From Schlesneria sphaerica (GTDB lineage Bacteria > Planctomycetota > Planctomycetia > Planctomycetales > Planctomycetaceae): DNA of 64,000 nucleotides. The stretch covers positions 6,448,001 through 6,512,000 of the forward strand of contig NZ_CP172346.1 of NCBI RefSeq assembly GCF_044336245.1, written 5' to 3'. Positions 36,332 to 44,774 of the stretch are shown in pieces. The position numbers and the translations under genes were made by a program. Within the stretch, counting starts at the first letter, position 1; each line of letters opens with the position of its first letter. The notes beneath the pieces are model-generated. The model was not told the origin of the DNA and did no database searches. It worked only from the letters and a program-made list of their open reading frames with translations.

Positions 36332-36856
36332 TTGGACAGAGATCCAGAGCACATTCAACCGGAGTCCGCCATCTTGGCCCATTCGCATTTGCTGGTTCAA
36401 CACCTACTAAAACAGCTGGAAACTCATCAGCGGGACCGGCGCGATCGCGTACGACGACCCGAATGGTTGACCGCGCTGGTTCACCAGTCTGCCGCTCTGT
36501 TTTCTCCCCTCCGCGGCGTGGGACGAGTCGGTTCGCAATGCGAATATACAGATGGCGGCTGGGAAGCGCGGCTGTATCTCGGATTTACAGAAATTGTCGG
36601 GGGCAAGGATGACGGTCACTCGCAACTGATTGGATTCGAGTTCGATTTTCGCCGGTTGACGGACCTGTTCACGCAGGTGGACCAGTTTCTCTGGAATGTC
36701 GGTGCTTCGAGTAGTGGCACGAACTCGTCATTTGTGACTCTGGTCGGCACGATTGATGACAATCAGGTCTGCTTGAAAATCTACTCCCGACCTCCGGTGG
36801 AAGCTGGCCCTGCGTTTCACCGACGTGTTGACGGGACGCTGAACGCGATCGGCTAG
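36332..36856 (+). CDS. Hypothetical protein
   Basis: 174 residues from a TTG at 36332, which has AGGA four bases before it; an ATG start is not available near the N-terminus, so the exact beginning is uncertain. No signal peptide. The N-terminal 50 residues are a His/Arg-rich helix (HSHLLVQHLLKQLETHQRDRRDRVRRPEWLTALV); the rest is alpha/beta (CEYTDGGWEARLYLGFTEIVGG, HSQLIGFEFDFRRLTDLFTQVDQF, SFVTLVGTIDDNQVCLKIYSRPP). I do not recognise the family. Flanked by long gene-free stretches. Confidence 0.6.
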   Translation: MDRDPEHIQPESAILAHSHLLVQHLLKQLETHQRDRRDRVRRPEWLTALVHQSAALFSPLRGVGRVGSQCEYTDGGWEARLYLGFTEIVGGKDDGHSQLIGFEFDFRRLTDLFTQVDQFLWNVGASSSGTNSSFVTLVGTIDDNQVCLKIYSRPPVEAGPAFHRRVDGTLNAIG

Positions 36857-37597
36857 GCGACCACACAATTTGGCGATAACACAGGGCCCGCTGAATATCG
36901 CCCTGCGGTATCGAGCACGGGGGGTATTCGCATCCCCCGCACCAAGTATGGCACTCCGGAGGCGCCCGTTCCTGTTCCCATCGAGCAGGGATTTTCTTCA
37001 ACGGGCCTGAACTGTTTCTCTCATCTCCGTTGGTCCCCGACGCACCGGCGATCCTGTGACTGAGGACGGCGTGTGGTGAGGACGCTGATTCGGACTTCCT
37101 GCGCCTTAATTCTCTTCTTGTGTTCGGCCGACTCCCGTTGCCGTCGTCCTCCCTTTTCCAGACGGATCGAGCGTCCGCATCGGTTCTCACTTCTGGTTTG
37201 AAGCATTCGGGGGAAGATTTTGTCCTTCCCCCGAAGATCCGCGCGTATGGGTCGTCGATGCGCGACATTTTTTCCCGAGGCCACTTTCGGGTGGGACGAC
37301 GATTGCTGCGGCGATCCCTTATGCCGCTACTGACTTCGTCGGTCCTGTGATGCCAAGGGGTTATGACCTTCAGAAGTCTGCACTGTCCCCGTGAAAGGGG
37401 AGCAGCATCGTGCGCCTAGTGGGAAAACCGTGCTCGCCAGACTCGTCAGAATCCCTTTCTTCGGTTGATCTTCAGGTCTGCTTACGCGAGTTGTCGGAAT
37501 AGGGGCTTGAATTGCGTTGTGTAGGATAGGCAAAATGAGCTGAGTTGTTCGTCCTGTATGAACCCTCTGAATTCAGTGAAAGAGAAAGAACTCAGCA
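36857..37597. other. Long intergenic region with strong hairpin
   Basis: About 740 bases with no credible gene. A perfect 11-bp hairpin, TTCGGGGGAAG (37206-37216) and CTTCCCCCGAA (37225-37235) with an 8-base loop, lies in the middle. There is no T-run on either side. The promoter of the Cys/Tyr-rich gene should be in the last 100 bases. Confidence 0.5.
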
Positions 37598-38314
37598 ATG
37601 AAACGGAACCTGGTCAATTTCTCCCGCGTCCTGCTCGCCGCATTCGCCATCGCGGTGTCTTCACAGGCCGCTGACGCACAGCTCTACGGCGGAGGCTGCT
37701 GCGGATCGAACTATGACTATGCTTTTGCTCCTGTGCACTCCACTTCGAGCTTTGGGTACGGCTACACCCCAACCTTCCCTTCTTCGTACGGTTACTCTGG
37801 AATCGGGTACGGAGCCGCTCCATACGCCTATTCTGGGTATGCTGTCGGTTCGAGCTGCAACACGGGATGCGGCCTGTTCGGACACCTCCGTCGTCGACGT
37901 GCCTACTGTGCGTCACCCTGTGATTTCGGCACCTATTACCGACCCGCTTACTACGGTGGCTGTGCGACCACGACTGCGTGCTACGTTCGTCCACGTCGCA
38001 TTCGTGCCTGCCGTCCCCACTGCTACACCTATGCTTGTGGTACAGTTGCCTGTGCTCTCCCATCCCCGATCTACACCGGAGCCATCGCAACCTGCTGTGC
38101 TCCCGTCGCCAGCAGCTGCGGTGACGTTGGCTTCAGCGCGTACCCTGTCGATAGCAGCATCAGCACTTCTGCCCCGGCGGCCGTGATTGCGACTCCGGCA
38201 TTGAGTCCTGCTGCCCCTTCAGCAGCACCCACTCCGATCGCGCCAGCACCCGCCACGAATCCTGCTCCTCCACAGGAACCTGCTACGGCTCCAGCGCCGC
38301 AGCCCGGTACGTGA
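37598..38314 (+). CDS. Secreted Tyr/Gly/Cys-rich protein
   Basis: 238 residues. Clean signal peptide (MKRNLVNFSRVLLAAFAIAVSSQAADA, then QLYGGGCCG). The mature part falls in three zones: a Gly/Tyr/Ser-rich zone (about 28-88) with YGY/YSGY repeats; a Cys/Arg/Tyr zone (about 89-170) with an LRRRRAYC patch and around 20 cysteines overall, many in CC or CxxxC spacing; and an Ala/Pro-rich tail (AAPSAAPTPIAPAPATNPAPPQEPATAPAPQPGT). This composition fits a disulfide-crosslinked surface or structural protein such as the proteinaceous wall of planctomycetes, but no family is recognised. An intrinsic terminator follows. Confidence 0.8.
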   Translation: MKRNLVNFSRVLLAAFAIAVSSQAADAQLYGGGCCGSNYDYAFAPVHSTSSFGYGYTPTFPSSYGYSGIGYGAAPYAYSGYAVGSSCNTGCGLFGHLRRRRAYCASPCDFGTYYRPAYYGGCATTTACYVRPRRIRACRPHCYTYACGTVACALPSPIYTGAIATCCAPVASSCGDVGFSAYPVDSSISTSAPAAVIATPALSPAAPSAAPTPIAPAPATNPAPPQEPATAPAPQPGT

Positions 38315-38812
38315 TCAAGGTCCCGATTCGGTCGGAAGTGAACCAACTTGGAAGTGCCGAGTCGTCAGCGTCAGACTGCCCGATAGCAACCCATGAGCAG
38401 CCCGAGCCAGATTTTAAACTGCTGTGCAGCTGAGATTTATAGTTTGCTAACGAGAATGTAAGTCCACTGAACTCACAAGCGTTCAGTGGACTTTTTTTGT
38501 GTTTAATTCCCGCCGTAAACAAACGACGGAGCAGGTGCTAAGCGTTTTCCAACCTGACCGCAGAATGATTTCCTGCGCTTTTCGAAGATACTCGAAACTG
38601 GTGATGAGGAACACTTGCAGCCGAAGGACGTCTACCGCAATGGTGAGTCAAGGGGCGATGCACAACTGGTCGATGCTCACCTGGTGGCGACGAAATCTTG
38701 AGAAGACGAGTGTACAGCGACTGCGGTTACGGTGATTTCGACACAATAGACCGTCGGAATTTTGAGAGGTATAACTGGCTCGGCATCGAATATCCATTCG
38801 GAGACGAAAGTA
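38315..38812. other. Intergenic region containing a terminator
   Basis: About 500 bases between the Cys/Tyr-rich gene and the methyltransferase gene. Apart from the terminator at 38460-38499 I see no gene or clear signal. Confidence 0.45.
38460..38499 (+). terminator. Rho-independent terminator
   Basis: Perfect 13-bp stem, AAGTCCACTGAAC (38460-38472) with its complement (38481-38493), 8-base loop, continuing into a seven-T run. It ends the transcript of the Tyr/Gly/Cys-rich protein gene. Confidence 0.93.
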
Positions 38813-39481
38813 ATGAGCTTTGCTGATTCTGTAGTTAAGGCGGTGGGTCCATGGCGAAAAACTTTGAGGACGCGTCGTCTTAAACCATTTCTCGGTATTG
38901 TCGAGGAAGTTTTTCGGGAACGAGGGGAGGTGCAAATTATTGATGTTGGCGGGACACGCAACTACTGGAATCTGGTCCCGCCCGAAGTGATGGAACAGTA
39001 CAACATCTTTGTCACTGTCATTAATTTCAAATCTGAATCATTCGAGCCTACTTCGCGGATCCAATTCATCCAGGGAGACGGATGCAGTTTACCCGACTTT
39101 GGTGATAAGAAATTCGACATCGTTCATTCGAACTCGGTGATTGAACACGTTGGAACATGGAAGAACATGACTCAGTACGCTAACGAGGTGCGCCGCATCG
39201 CTCCTCGTTACTGGGTTCAGACCCCCTACTTCTGGTTCCCGATCGAACCGCACAACATGACTCCGTTCTATCACTGGCTCCCCTTTTCCCTCCGTGTCAA
39301 ATTGAATATGCGTTTCAATCTCGGGAACTGGACTCGCAGCAAGACGATTGATAATGCCGTCCGGACAGCAGAAAGCTCTCGACTGCTCGACTGTGCGATG
39401 TTGAAAGAGCTTTTTCCGGATGCCAAACGCCGGGTTGAACGCGTGATGCTGCTGCCGAAGTCGATCATCATGGTCAGGTAG
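38813..39481 (+). CDS. Class I SAM-dependent methyltransferase
   Basis: 222 residues from ATG 38813 (GACGAAAG just upstream); an in-frame start at 38762 would add 17. Motif I is IIDVGGTRNYW, with a bulky Arg-Asn in place of the usual glycines after GG; the post-I region is VTVINFKSES; motif II region is FIQGDGCSLPDFGDKKFDIVHSNSVIEHVGTW, typical of the methyltransferase 11/23 groups. Residues 120-190 (YWVQTPYFWFPIEPHNMTPFYHWLPFSLR) resemble methyltransferases of cell-surface polysaccharide loci. Codon choice looks somewhat more A+T-rich than its neighbours, which may hint at transfer. The substrate is unknown and no glycan genes adjoin it. Confidence 0.82.
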   Translation: MSFADSVVKAVGPWRKTLRTRRLKPFLGIVEEVFRERGEVQIIDVGGTRNYWNLVPPEVMEQYNIFVTVINFKSESFEPTSRIQFIQGDGCSLPDFGDKKFDIVHSNSVIEHVGTWKNMTQYANEVRRIAPRYWVQTPYFWFPIEPHNMTPFYHWLPFSLRVKLNMRFNLGNWTRSKTIDNAVRTAESSRLLDCAMLKELFPDAKRRVERVMLLPKSIIMVR

Positions 39482-39574
39482 CAGGTCGAGGTGTTAGAGC
39501 GGAAAATCCCGGAACAAGCCGAGTGTTCGCAGGACTCCAGGGTGCCACCTGTGGCAAGTGCCTCCGAAATGGCG

Positions 39575-39606
39575 ACAGCAGCGGCTCACGAGGAAGCCGC
39601 TGCTGT
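39575..39606 (+). terminator. Hairpin, probable terminator of methyltransferase gene
   Basis: Perfect 12-bp stem ACAGCAGCGGCT (39575-39586) with AGCCGCTGCTGT (39595-39606), 8-base loop, followed by only a weak pyrimidine stretch (TCTGCTTCCC). It lies 93 bases after the methyltransferase stop. Confidence 0.55.
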
Positions 39607-39633
39607 TCTGCTTCCCGGTAGAATGCGCCAGGG

Positions 39634-39659
39634 GAACTTTGACACGCGTGTCAAAGTTC
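39634..39659. repeat. 26-bp perfect palindrome
   Basis: The half-site GAACTTTGACACG is followed immediately by its exact complement, with no spacer. Possible weak pairs extend a few bases on both sides. It lies about 290 bases upstream of ricT and 28 bases after another hairpin. It could be an operator for a dimeric or tetrameric regulator, or a transcript-end hairpin followed by TCTTCC. Confidence 0.6.
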
Positions 39660-39852
39660 TCTTCCGAAGTGATCGGGCTCTTGTGACACGTGGTACACAG
39701 TCGGCGGAGGCATCCTTCCAGCTGAGATTGGAAGAGAATGTGCAGAGCTTATCGCTGTGTGTTGCTTGAAAACACTCCCACACAATTCTGATGACCGGTG
39801 TAACGGGGAAGTTCCCGAAGGCGACCGGAAGGCTACGGAATTAGAGGTTACC

Positions 39853-39883
39853 TTGGCATCGCAGGGTACTCGCTGAGTATACT
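39853..39883 (+). promoter_or_regulatory. Predicted promoter of ricT operon
   Basis: TTGGCA (39853-39858, 5/6) and TATACT (39878-39883, 5/6) with a 19-base spacer, slightly long. The start codon of ricT lies 63 bases further on. Confidence 0.4.
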
Positions 39884-39945
39884 CCGGGTCGCAGGCTCTC
39901 CAGAGAGAGGTCTTTCGCCACAGGTGCCTCAATTTCGAAGGCTTT

Positions 39946-40989
39946 ATGGATACTTTTGCCGAAGATTCATCATACGTCGTACGCTACGGAGTGACTCGGA
40001 TTCTGGGCGAATTTACGGCCCGGGGATTCGCTCCGATCCCGCGTGGAACGGCTGTCATTGTTCGCAGTGATCGCGGCCATGAATGGGGAACCGTGCTGAG
40101 CACGGCCACCGAGCAAACGCGGACGTACCTGGGATCGTCCGACGCGCACGGACGAATTATCAGGCTGGCCTCTCCGGAAGACGAGGCCGAGCGCGATCAA
40201 AAAATCCAGGCCGAGAAAGACGCATTCGCCGGCTGCCTGGAACTGATCAATGAAAGAAACATGCAAATGCAGCTCGTCGATGCCGAACTCGTCATCGGCG
40301 GTGAGCGGCTGATTTTCTACTATGTGTCAGAACAGCGGGTCGACTTTCGAGATCTCGTCAAAGGGCTGGCTAAGCGATTTCATGTCCGGATCGAGATGCG
40401 GCAGATCGGCATCCGAGATGAAGCAAAACTTCTGGCCGATTACGGTGACTGCGGGCAACCGGTCTGCTGCAATACGTTTCTGCGTGAGATGCCCCCCGTC
40501 TCGATGAAGATGGCCAAGCTTCAGAAAGCCACTCTCGATCCATCCAAGATTTCGGGGCGTTGTGGTCGTCTGAAGTGCTGCCTGCGGTACGAATACGACA
40601 CCTACGAAGAGCATCGCAAGGAATTACCCCCGGTCGGTGCAACGGTCATCACCAAGCAAGGAACGGGACGGGTTATCGGCGTGGAACTGCTGGCTCAGAA
40701 GCTGGTGATTCAGTACGAAGGCCAGCGGCAAATCATCTCGGATGCAAAGGACGTGCTGACTGTTGTCAGTACCAAGTCACAAAAGAAGCCCGTTGCCCCC
40801 GTCGAAAAGACCGCGACTGACACGACGGGAAACGACGATGCGCCGAGTTCCCGCCCGCGGCGTGAAAACAAGCCGCGCCAGGACAATCGCCCGAATCCGC
40901 GACCTCGGCGAAATGCGGGTGAAGGCGAATCAGAGAATCGACGGGATGAACCCGCATCCGAGCCGTCCCCTGATGCTGATTTAGGGTAG
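39946..40989 (+). CDS. ricT: RicT-like PSP1-domain protein
   Basis: 347 residues, cytoplasmic. The PSP1 C-terminal domain (about 55-220) is complete, with the cysteine set that binds an Fe-S cluster in the RicT (YaaT) family: Cys169 (GDCG), Cys174-175 (VCC), Cys206 (GRCG) and Cys211-212 (KCCLRYEY). In Bacillus RicT works with RicA and RicF to adjust RNase Y-dependent mRNA processing; those partners are not visible here, so the role in planctomycetes is inference. The last ~75 residues are a polar Arg/Pro/Asn/Glu-rich tail, probably disordered and perhaps RNA-binding. It leads a four-gene operon; the next gene starts 11 bases later, and a later member (NYN/OST-HTH) is also RNA-related. Confidence 0.88.
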   Translation: MDTFAEDSSYVVRYGVTRILGEFTARGFAPIPRGTAVIVRSDRGHEWGTVLSTATEQTRTYLGSSDAHGRIIRLASPEDEAERDQKIQAEKDAFAGCLELINERNMQMQLVDAELVIGGERLIFYYVSEQRVDFRDLVKGLAKRFHVRIEMRQIGIRDEAKLLADYGDCGQPVCCNTFLREMPPVSMKMAKLQKATLDPSKISGRCGRLKCCLRYEYDTYEEHRKELPPVGATVITKQGTGRVIGVELLAQKLVIQYEGQRQIISDAKDVLTVVSTKSQKKPVAPVEKTATDTTGNDDAPSSRPRRENKPRQDNRPNPRPRRNAGEGESENRRDEPASEPSPDADLG

Positions 40990-41000
40990 ACTTGCCAACC

Positions 41001-41438
41001 ATGTCAAATGCTGCGCCGACTCCCCAATCGGATCGTTCACCTCACCCGAATCTGCTTGCCTCGCGTATCGCGCTCGCAGTGCTGCTGATCTATTGGGTCG
41101 CCCTTTTCTACGGTACGCATACCCGAGTTCCAAAGGGGCTGCTTCCCAAGGATTCCGACAAGCTGATTCACTTCTGGGCGTACGCAGGATTGGGAATTCT
41201 GTTAATGTCCTACCGATCCACGCAAAGAGCCTGTACGTGGCTCAGTGTCGCCGGTTGCTGGCTTCTGCTCGCCCTGTACGGAGCATTCGACGAACTGACT
41301 CAGCCGCTGGTCAATCGGAATGCGGACCTGGCCGACTGGTACTGTGACATTGCCGGTGCACTGGTTGGGCTGGCGATGGTCAAGCTCGCTGTTCGGTACT
41401 GTCAGGCTCGGTCCCCCTCGCAATTACAAGAACCATGA
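41001..41438 (+). CDS. VanZ-like membrane protein
   Basis: 145 residues from ATG 41001 (a TTG at 40992 overlaps the ricT end less plausibly). Four hydrophobic segments: about 22-40, 58-75, 81-97 and 115-133. The pattern KDSDKLIHFWAYAGLGILL in helix 2 and AFDELTQPLVNRNADLADWYCDIAGALVGL in the loop and last helix are the VanZ family hallmarks (Asp-Lys...His and the Glu...Asp-x-x-Asp-x-x-x-(D/N) motif). VanZ in enterococci gives low-level teicoplanin resistance by an unknown mechanism; chromosomal relatives are common and their role is undefined. Inner membrane; second gene of the ricT operon. Confidence 0.88.
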   Translation: MSNAAPTPQSDRSPHPNLLASRIALAVLLIYWVALFYGTHTRVPKGLLPKDSDKLIHFWAYAGLGILLMSYRSTQRACTWLSVAGCWLLLALYGAFDELTQPLVNRNADLADWYCDIAGALVGLAMVKLAVRYCQARSPSQLQEP

Positions 41439-41460
41439 TCTTTTCAATGTAAGGCAGCCA

Positions 41461-42252
41461 ATGATGTCAGAAGAGCCTCTGATCGCTGTGTTTGTGGATT
41501 TCGAAAATCTGGCGATTGGAGTCCGGCATATGAAGACAGGGGCGTTTCAGATTCAACTGATTCTGAAACGATTGCTGGAAAAAGGAAGAATCGTTCACAA
41601 GCGGGCTTACTGCGACTGGAGTAACTACCGCGACGCTGTGCGCGAGTTTCATGCTCAGGGGATCGAGCTGATCGATATTCCGCAGAGTAAGATGAGTGGG
41701 AAGAACAGCGCCGATATTCGGATGGTCGTCGACGCGATCGACCTCTGTTACGCCAAACAGCACATCGACGTGTTTGCACTGATTTCTGGGGACAGTGATT
41801 TTTCGCCCCTGGTGTCGAAGCTGAAAGAAAACAACAAACGGGTGCTCGGGTGCGGTGTGAAGAGCTCAACCTCTGACCTGTTGATCGCCAACTGCGACGA
41901 GTTCATTTACTACGACGATCTGATTCGCGTTGCGCGGAAACCCGTGGTTGTTCCGAAACCGGGAGCCTCTCAGGAAGACAAGACTCTCGAAGACAAAACG
42001 CAAGAGGCTTTCGATCGGACGATCGAAGTCTTGAATTCGCTGGAACTCGACTACGATCCGCCGATCTGGGGATCCATGCTCAAGCAGGCAATCAAGCGAG
42101 TTCATCCCGGTTTTAACGAAGGCTATTACGGATACGGAAGCTTCTCGGATCTGCTGCACGATATCGAAGATGCCGGACTGATCGAACTCGACTTTGATGA
42201 GAAGCGTGGCAACTATCAGATTCGCACCAAGAAGGTAGTGAAAAAGAAATGA
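41461..42252 (+). CDS. NYN-domain nuclease with C-terminal OST-HTH/LOTUS domain
   Basis: 263 residues from ATG 41461 (MM start). The NYN/PIN-like domain covers about 6-150 with the acidic metal site residues in VFVDFENLAIG (Asp13), SADIRMVVDAID and ALISGDSDFSPLVSKL. After a Lys/Glu-rich linker, residues about 195-260 (LDYDPPIWGSMLKQAIKRVHPGFNEGYYGYGSFSDLLHDIEDAGLIELDFDEKRGNYQIR) form an OST-HTH/LOTUS winged-helix domain, known to bind RNA, often G-rich or quadruplex RNA. The expected activity is a ribonuclease. The gap from VanZ is 22 bases and the stop overlaps the next start (ATGA), so it is part of the operon. Confidence 0.92.
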   Translation: MMSEEPLIAVFVDFENLAIGVRHMKTGAFQIQLILKRLLEKGRIVHKRAYCDWSNYRDAVREFHAQGIELIDIPQSKMSGKNSADIRMVVDAIDLCYAKQHIDVFALISGDSDFSPLVSKLKENNKRVLGCGVKSSTSDLLIANCDEFIYYDDLIRVARKPVVVPKPGASQEDKTLEDKTQEAFDRTIEVLNSLELDYDPPIWGSMLKQAIKRVHPGFNEGYYGYGSFSDLLHDIEDAGLIELDFDEKRGNYQIRTKKVVKKK

Positions 42253-43349
42253 CCGATTCGATCGTTGGCCCCATGATCGACCTTCGCAGCGATACCGTCA
42301 CCAAACCGACTGCGGCAATGCGCGCCGTGATTGCTGCTGCGGAAGTGGGTGACGACATGACAGGGGAAGACCCCACCGTCAATCGACTCGAAAAGATGGT
42401 CGCGAAACTCCTGGACAAAGAAGCGGCCGTCTACAACTGCTCGGGAACCCAGTCCAATCAGATGGCGATTCGAGCCCACTGTCAGCAGGGGGATGAAATC
42501 CTGATTGCGGAATCGGGACATATCGTCAATTTCGAAGCGGGGGGAGCGGCCGCGCTCAGCGGCGTGACGGCTCGCTGTCTGCCAGGAAAAGGTGGCCTGC
42601 TCGACGTTCAAGATCTGGAGGGGAAGGTTCGGGCTGATAACCAGCACTGCTGCATTACCCGGCTGGTCTGCGTTGAGAATACTACCAACCTAGGGGGAGG
42701 ACGCGTCTGGCCCCTCGAACAGATGACTCGCGTCAGCGAGTGGTCGCGCTCTCAGGGGTTGAAAGTCCACCTCGACGGGGCTCGCCTGTTCAATGCGACG
42801 ATTGCTGGGGTGTATACCGCCCGTGAATTCGCGCGGCATGCTGATACCGTCTCGATCTGCTTTTCCAAAGGGCTGGGATGCCCCATGGGATCGATTCTCG
42901 TGGGGGACGCGGCGACGATCCGTCTGGCGCGGCGCGCCCGAAAGCTGTTCGGCGGTGCCTTGCGACAAGCAGGGATGATGGCGGCTGCAGCAATTTATGC
43001 GCTTGAGAATCACGTCGAGCGACTGCGGGAAGACCACGACAATGCGCGTGCCTTCGCCGAACTGATCGCGGGGATCGATGGGATCCGACTCAACGTGGAG
43101 GAAGTCGAATCGAACCTCGTTTTCTTCACCATCGATCCAGAACTGGGGACCGCGGCGCAACTGTCGGCTCGCCTGCTGGAACGAGGTGTGCGCATCAATC
43201 CGATGGGATCACATCAACTGCGAGCCTGCACGCATCTTGATGTGGACAGGATGCAGGTTCTGGAGGCAGCAGCAGCCGTTCGAGACTGTGTTCAGCAGGG
43301 ATTCTCTGATGTAGCGCGAACTTCCAGTGGTCCTTATGCATCCCGTTGA
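42249..43349 (+). CDS. Low-specificity L-threonine aldolase
   Basis: 366 residues, PLP-dependent fold-type I enzyme cleaving L-threonine or L-allo-threonine to glycine and acetaldehyde. Motifs: MIDLRSDTVTKPTAAMRAVIAAAEVGDDMTGEDPTVNRLE (the family signature), IVNFEAGGAAALSG, VENTTNLGGGRVWP, KVHLDGARLFNA with the PLP-binding Asp, and the Schiff-base lysine in SICFSKGLGCPMGS. The length is slightly above that of E. coli LtaE. Translation is coupled to the NYN gene by a 4-base overlap. It is the last gene of the ricT operon; a metabolic link to the RNA genes is not apparent. Confidence 0.95.
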   Translation: MTDSIVGPMIDLRSDTVTKPTAAMRAVIAAAEVGDDMTGEDPTVNRLEKMVAKLLDKEAAVYNCSGTQSNQMAIRAHCQQGDEILIAESGHIVNFEAGGAAALSGVTARCLPGKGGLLDVQDLEGKVRADNQHCCITRLVCVENTTNLGGGRVWPLEQMTRVSEWSRSQGLKVHLDGARLFNATIAGVYTAREFARHADTVSICFSKGLGCPMGSILVGDAATIRLARRARKLFGGALRQAGMMAAAAIYALENHVERLREDHDNARAFAELIAGIDGIRLNVEEVESNLVFFTIDPELGTAAQLSARLLERGVRINPMGSHQLRACTHLDVDRMQVLEAAAAVRDCVQQGFSDVARTSSGPYASR

Positions 43350-43517
43350 GTCGTCCAGTTCAACGGTGAATTCGGCTGTTGAATGTGATCGAGAACCTGC
43401 ACAACAATTTCCGTCACTGGGGAGCCCGTCATCGCAGGATCACTGATGGACTCTGGGGATGTGGTGAAAGTCCACCGGTCATCTTGCGTTTGATCTTACG
43501 TTGCAGGGGCAACGAAC

Positions 43518-44546
43518 TTATTCCGCAGGTTGCTGAAGTCTCAAATGGTGAAGCTGGGTATCTCGCACGACAGCCAGTTCCAGCGCTGCGTCGACCGGAA
43601 TCCGGGTGAGAAATCGATGCAGGTCATCAATGCTCGAGACAAGGCGATCATTGACCGACACGATGAGATCGCCTGGCTGAATGCCGCTTCGGCCAGCCAC
43701 ACCCCGCGGATCGATTTCCATGACCTGTACAGCCAGGTCCGAGACAAGGTCCAGGTCGAGTACCTGAGCGCGGGGCAGTTGTACGACTGCGGCAGCGATC
43801 CCCAATTGGCGTCTTCGTACTCGACCGTGCTGGAGAAACTCTCCGGCCACCCACTGGACGGTATTGCTGGGAACGGCGAATCCGATCCCTTGGGCGAAGG
43901 CAATAATCGCTGTATTGACGCCGACGACGCGTCCTCGAGAATCAATCAGAGGTCCTCCGGAGTTTCCGGGATTGATGGGGGCCGCGTGCTGAATGATGTT
44001 GTCGATCAATCGCCCGTCACCGGCGCGCATACTCCGTCCGACACCGCTCACAACGCCGGTTGAGACGGTGGATTGGAGTCCCAGTGGGCTTCCCATCGCG
44101 ATGACGAGTTGTCCGACACGAAGCTGTTGCGAATCACCGAATTGCACATAGGGAAGGTCTCGACCCGACAGTCTCACCAGTGCGAGATCCGTGGAGGGAT
44201 CATCTCCCACGACGTCGCAGTCCAACCGGTCACCATCGGTCGTGAGCGCAATCAATTTCGATCGATTTCCGACGACATGGCTGTTCGTAATGGCCAGTCC
44301 GTCCGGCGAAACGATAAACCCCGACCCCTGCCCTCCCTCGCGAGACCCTGCGCGGCCCGCCAGGGAAATGACAGCAGGTGACACGGTGTCGACGACATGC
44401 ATCACAGCACGGGAATATGCATCCAGTACATCAGTTTCATCCTGCGAGGGCGCGGGTGTCCGGGAATGCGGGCGGCTGGACTCGGGTCGGTCGTCGTGAT
44501 CTGCGGTAAAAAGAAAGTTCCATGATGGATCGTACATGTTCAGCAT
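43518..44546 (-). CDS. HtrA-like S1C protease without signal peptide
   Basis: 342 residues. Catalytic triad intact: His90 (ITNSHVVGN), Asp120 (PSTDLALVRL), Ser196 (INPGNSGGPL). A PDZ domain at about 255-335 (VQVMEIDPRGVAGRSGIQPGDLIVSVNDRLVSS) follows. Unlike the two other S1C genes in the window it has no leader or transmembrane helix at the N-terminus (MLNMYDPSWNFLFTADHDDRPESSRPHSRTP is polar), so it may act in the cytoplasm or in an internal compartment. The ATG at 44537 (fourth codon) is an equally possible start. Convergent with the threonine aldolase gene and divergent from the cytochrome gene. Confidence 0.9.
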   Translation of the reverse strand: MLNMYDPSWNFLFTADHDDRPESSRPHSRTPAPSQDETDVLDAYSRAVMHVVDTVSPAVISLAGRAGSREGGQGSGFIVSPDGLAITNSHVVGNRSKLIALTTDGDRLDCDVVGDDPSTDLALVRLSGRDLPYVQFGDSQQLRVGQLVIAMGSPLGLQSTVSTGVVSGVGRSMRAGDGRLIDNIIQHAAPINPGNSGGPLIDSRGRVVGVNTAIIAFAQGIGFAVPSNTVQWVAGEFLQHGRVRRRQLGIAAAVVQLPRAQVLDLDLVSDLAVQVMEIDPRGVAGRSGIQPGDLIVSVNDRLVSSIDDLHRFLTRIPVDAALELAVVRDTQLHHLRLQQPAE

Positions 44547-44774
44547 GTCTCCCGCCGGTGAGGCCGGCTACGTCACACATTCGAGCGTTGATGTGATTTT
44601 GAAATCTGCGAAATTATACGGCTGTCCATATAGCGGTCCATCGGCAGTCACAGTCGGTGATCTTGCAGGGCTGACTTTCCTGTTGCAGACGCCTAAAATA
44701 GATCAGCCCGCCCTCAATGACCCTGCCGAACAGAAGCCAAATTCTCTGCGTTGATTCGACTCCACTGGTGAACT

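Larger units (their letters stand above)
39482..39945. other. Structured intergenic region upstream of ricT
   Basis: About 460 bases with no gene but three signals, annotated separately: a 12-bp hairpin (39575-39606), a 26-bp perfect palindrome (39634-39659) and a promoter candidate (39853-39883). Confidence 0.55.
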
